This document shows, in pieces, positions 14,119-14,491 of a stretch of 14,491 bases of DNA (its first letter is position 1; each line of letters starts with the position of its first letter). The stretch spans positions 1-14,491 of the forward strand of contig DPSB01000119.1 in NCBI GenBank assembly GCA_003537495.1. Reading direction: 5' to 3'. Below the pieces are notes generated by a model that made no database searches, was not told the origin of the DNA, and saw only the letters and a program-made list of their open reading frames with translations. A program made the translations under genes and the position numbers. The DNA comes from Cytophagales bacterium (GTDB lineage: Bacteria > Bacteroidota > Bacteroidia > Cytophagales > Cyclobacteriaceae).

Positions 14119-14491
14119 ATGAGAAAAATATTCATTTCCTACAATACATCAATGCCACAAGAGCAAAGCCTTGCTTTGAGACTTCAGACGCTTAGCTCAC
14201 TGTATGGTTTGCATGTATCTTTGCCAGACCGTGTTGGTTCAACTTCAATGAAGGAGTCGACAAAAGAGCGCATAGCATCCGCTGAACTCTTCATCGTCTT
14301 TTCTACAATAAGCCTTTCAAAGTCAGTAAAAGATGAGATTACGTACGCCAGAACGTTGTACAAACAGATTGTAGTTGTTTATGATAAAGATGTTCCTCGC
14401 AATTTAAAGCTTTCAGGAGTTAAGGAAATAGAATACGATAGAAAAAAAGACACCCCAGACAAGGTATTAACTGAGATATTAAAAGAAATTG
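14119..14491 (+). CDS. TIR-domain protein, C-terminus cut by window edge
   Basis: The frame is open for 124 codons to the edge. It begins MRKIFISYNT, the beta-A strand of TIR domains. YGLHVSLPDR, ERIASAELFIVFST and VKDEITYARTLYKQIVVVYD follow, matching the order of TIR strands and helices. The Glu of DEITYA sits where TIR NADases carry their catalytic Glu. The visible part is about one TIR domain; more domains may follow outside the window. Bacterial TIR proteins commonly cleave NAD+ or make ADP-ribose signals after infection sensing. Here the protein would be the effector beside the reverse transcriptase. The gene has its own promoter and follows a terminator, so it need not be co-transcribed with the RT. 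It was missed as a complete frame only because it has no stop in the window. Confidence 0.85.
   Translation, partial: MRKIFISYNTSMPQEQSLALRLQTLSSLYGLHVSLPDRVGSTSMKESTKERIASAELFIVFSTISLSKSVKDEITYARTLYKQIVVVYDKDVPRNLKLSGVKEIEYDRKKDTPDKVLTEILKEI

Noticed and set aside
1..14491. CRISPR array, tRNA or rRNA genes
   Set aside because: I saw no regularly spaced direct repeats with unique spacers, no cloverleaf sequence and no rRNA-like conserved blocks.

Overview
The window looks like a chromosomal segment of a Bacteroidota bacterium, probably of the Cytophagales/Chitinophagales type. The evidence is TAnnTTTG-type -7 promoter boxes (three copies of TATCTTTG), few purine-rich ribosome binding sites, a stand-alone BT4734/VirE_N-like primase protein, and a Bacteroidota-style membrane-protein/kinase/regulator operon. 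No rRNA, tRNA or CRISPR array is visible.

Layout. (1) 1-493, minus: hypoxanthine phosphoribosyltransferase (hpt), cut by the left edge, with its own -7 box. (2) 613-2931, minus: a tight four-gene operon. In transcription order it encodes a 79-residue protein, a 7-TM membrane protein, a HisKA_3-type histidine kinase and a NarL/LuxR-type response regulator. (3) 2932-3141: a divergent control region with two 16-bp direct repeats inside an 8-bp inverted repeat. (4) 3142-7513, plus: five closely spaced genes. Two are tandem, ATGA-coupled 132-residue helical paralogs. The other three encode a cysteine amidase/endopeptidase with two peptidoglycan-binding repeats, a DUF900-like alpha/beta hydrolase and an M19-like metallo-dipeptidase. 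None of the three enzymes has a visible export signal. A seven-copy ACTAnnn heptad array precedes the amidase gene. (5) 7578-10887, plus: two exported proteins of unknown function. One is a coiled-coil protein with a barrel-like C-terminus; the other has an N-terminal PEGA-like segment. (6) 10928-14491, plus: an AT-rich block with a VirE_N/PriCT-2 primase-like protein lacking a helicase, a 612-residue non-intron, non-retron reverse transcriptase with an FCDD active site, and a TIR-domain protein cut by the right edge.

Interpretation. Region 6 looks like an accessory defence-type module: an orphan RT followed by a probable NAD-consuming or signalling TIR protein, each behind its own TATCTTTG box. 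The RT gene also has a palindrome next to its -7 box and a 17-codon reading frame that ends one base before the RT start. Region 4 is the other candidate for an undescribed system: small helical, possibly adaptor-like proteins with three different cytosolic hydrolases. The divergent two-component operon next to it may control it. Base composition counted in single 60-base lines falls from 55% GC (4741-4800) and 45% (5161-5220) to 37% (8101-8160) and 28% (12601-12660), which fits separate acquisition of the right-hand part. All functional links between genes are inferences from order and spacing.
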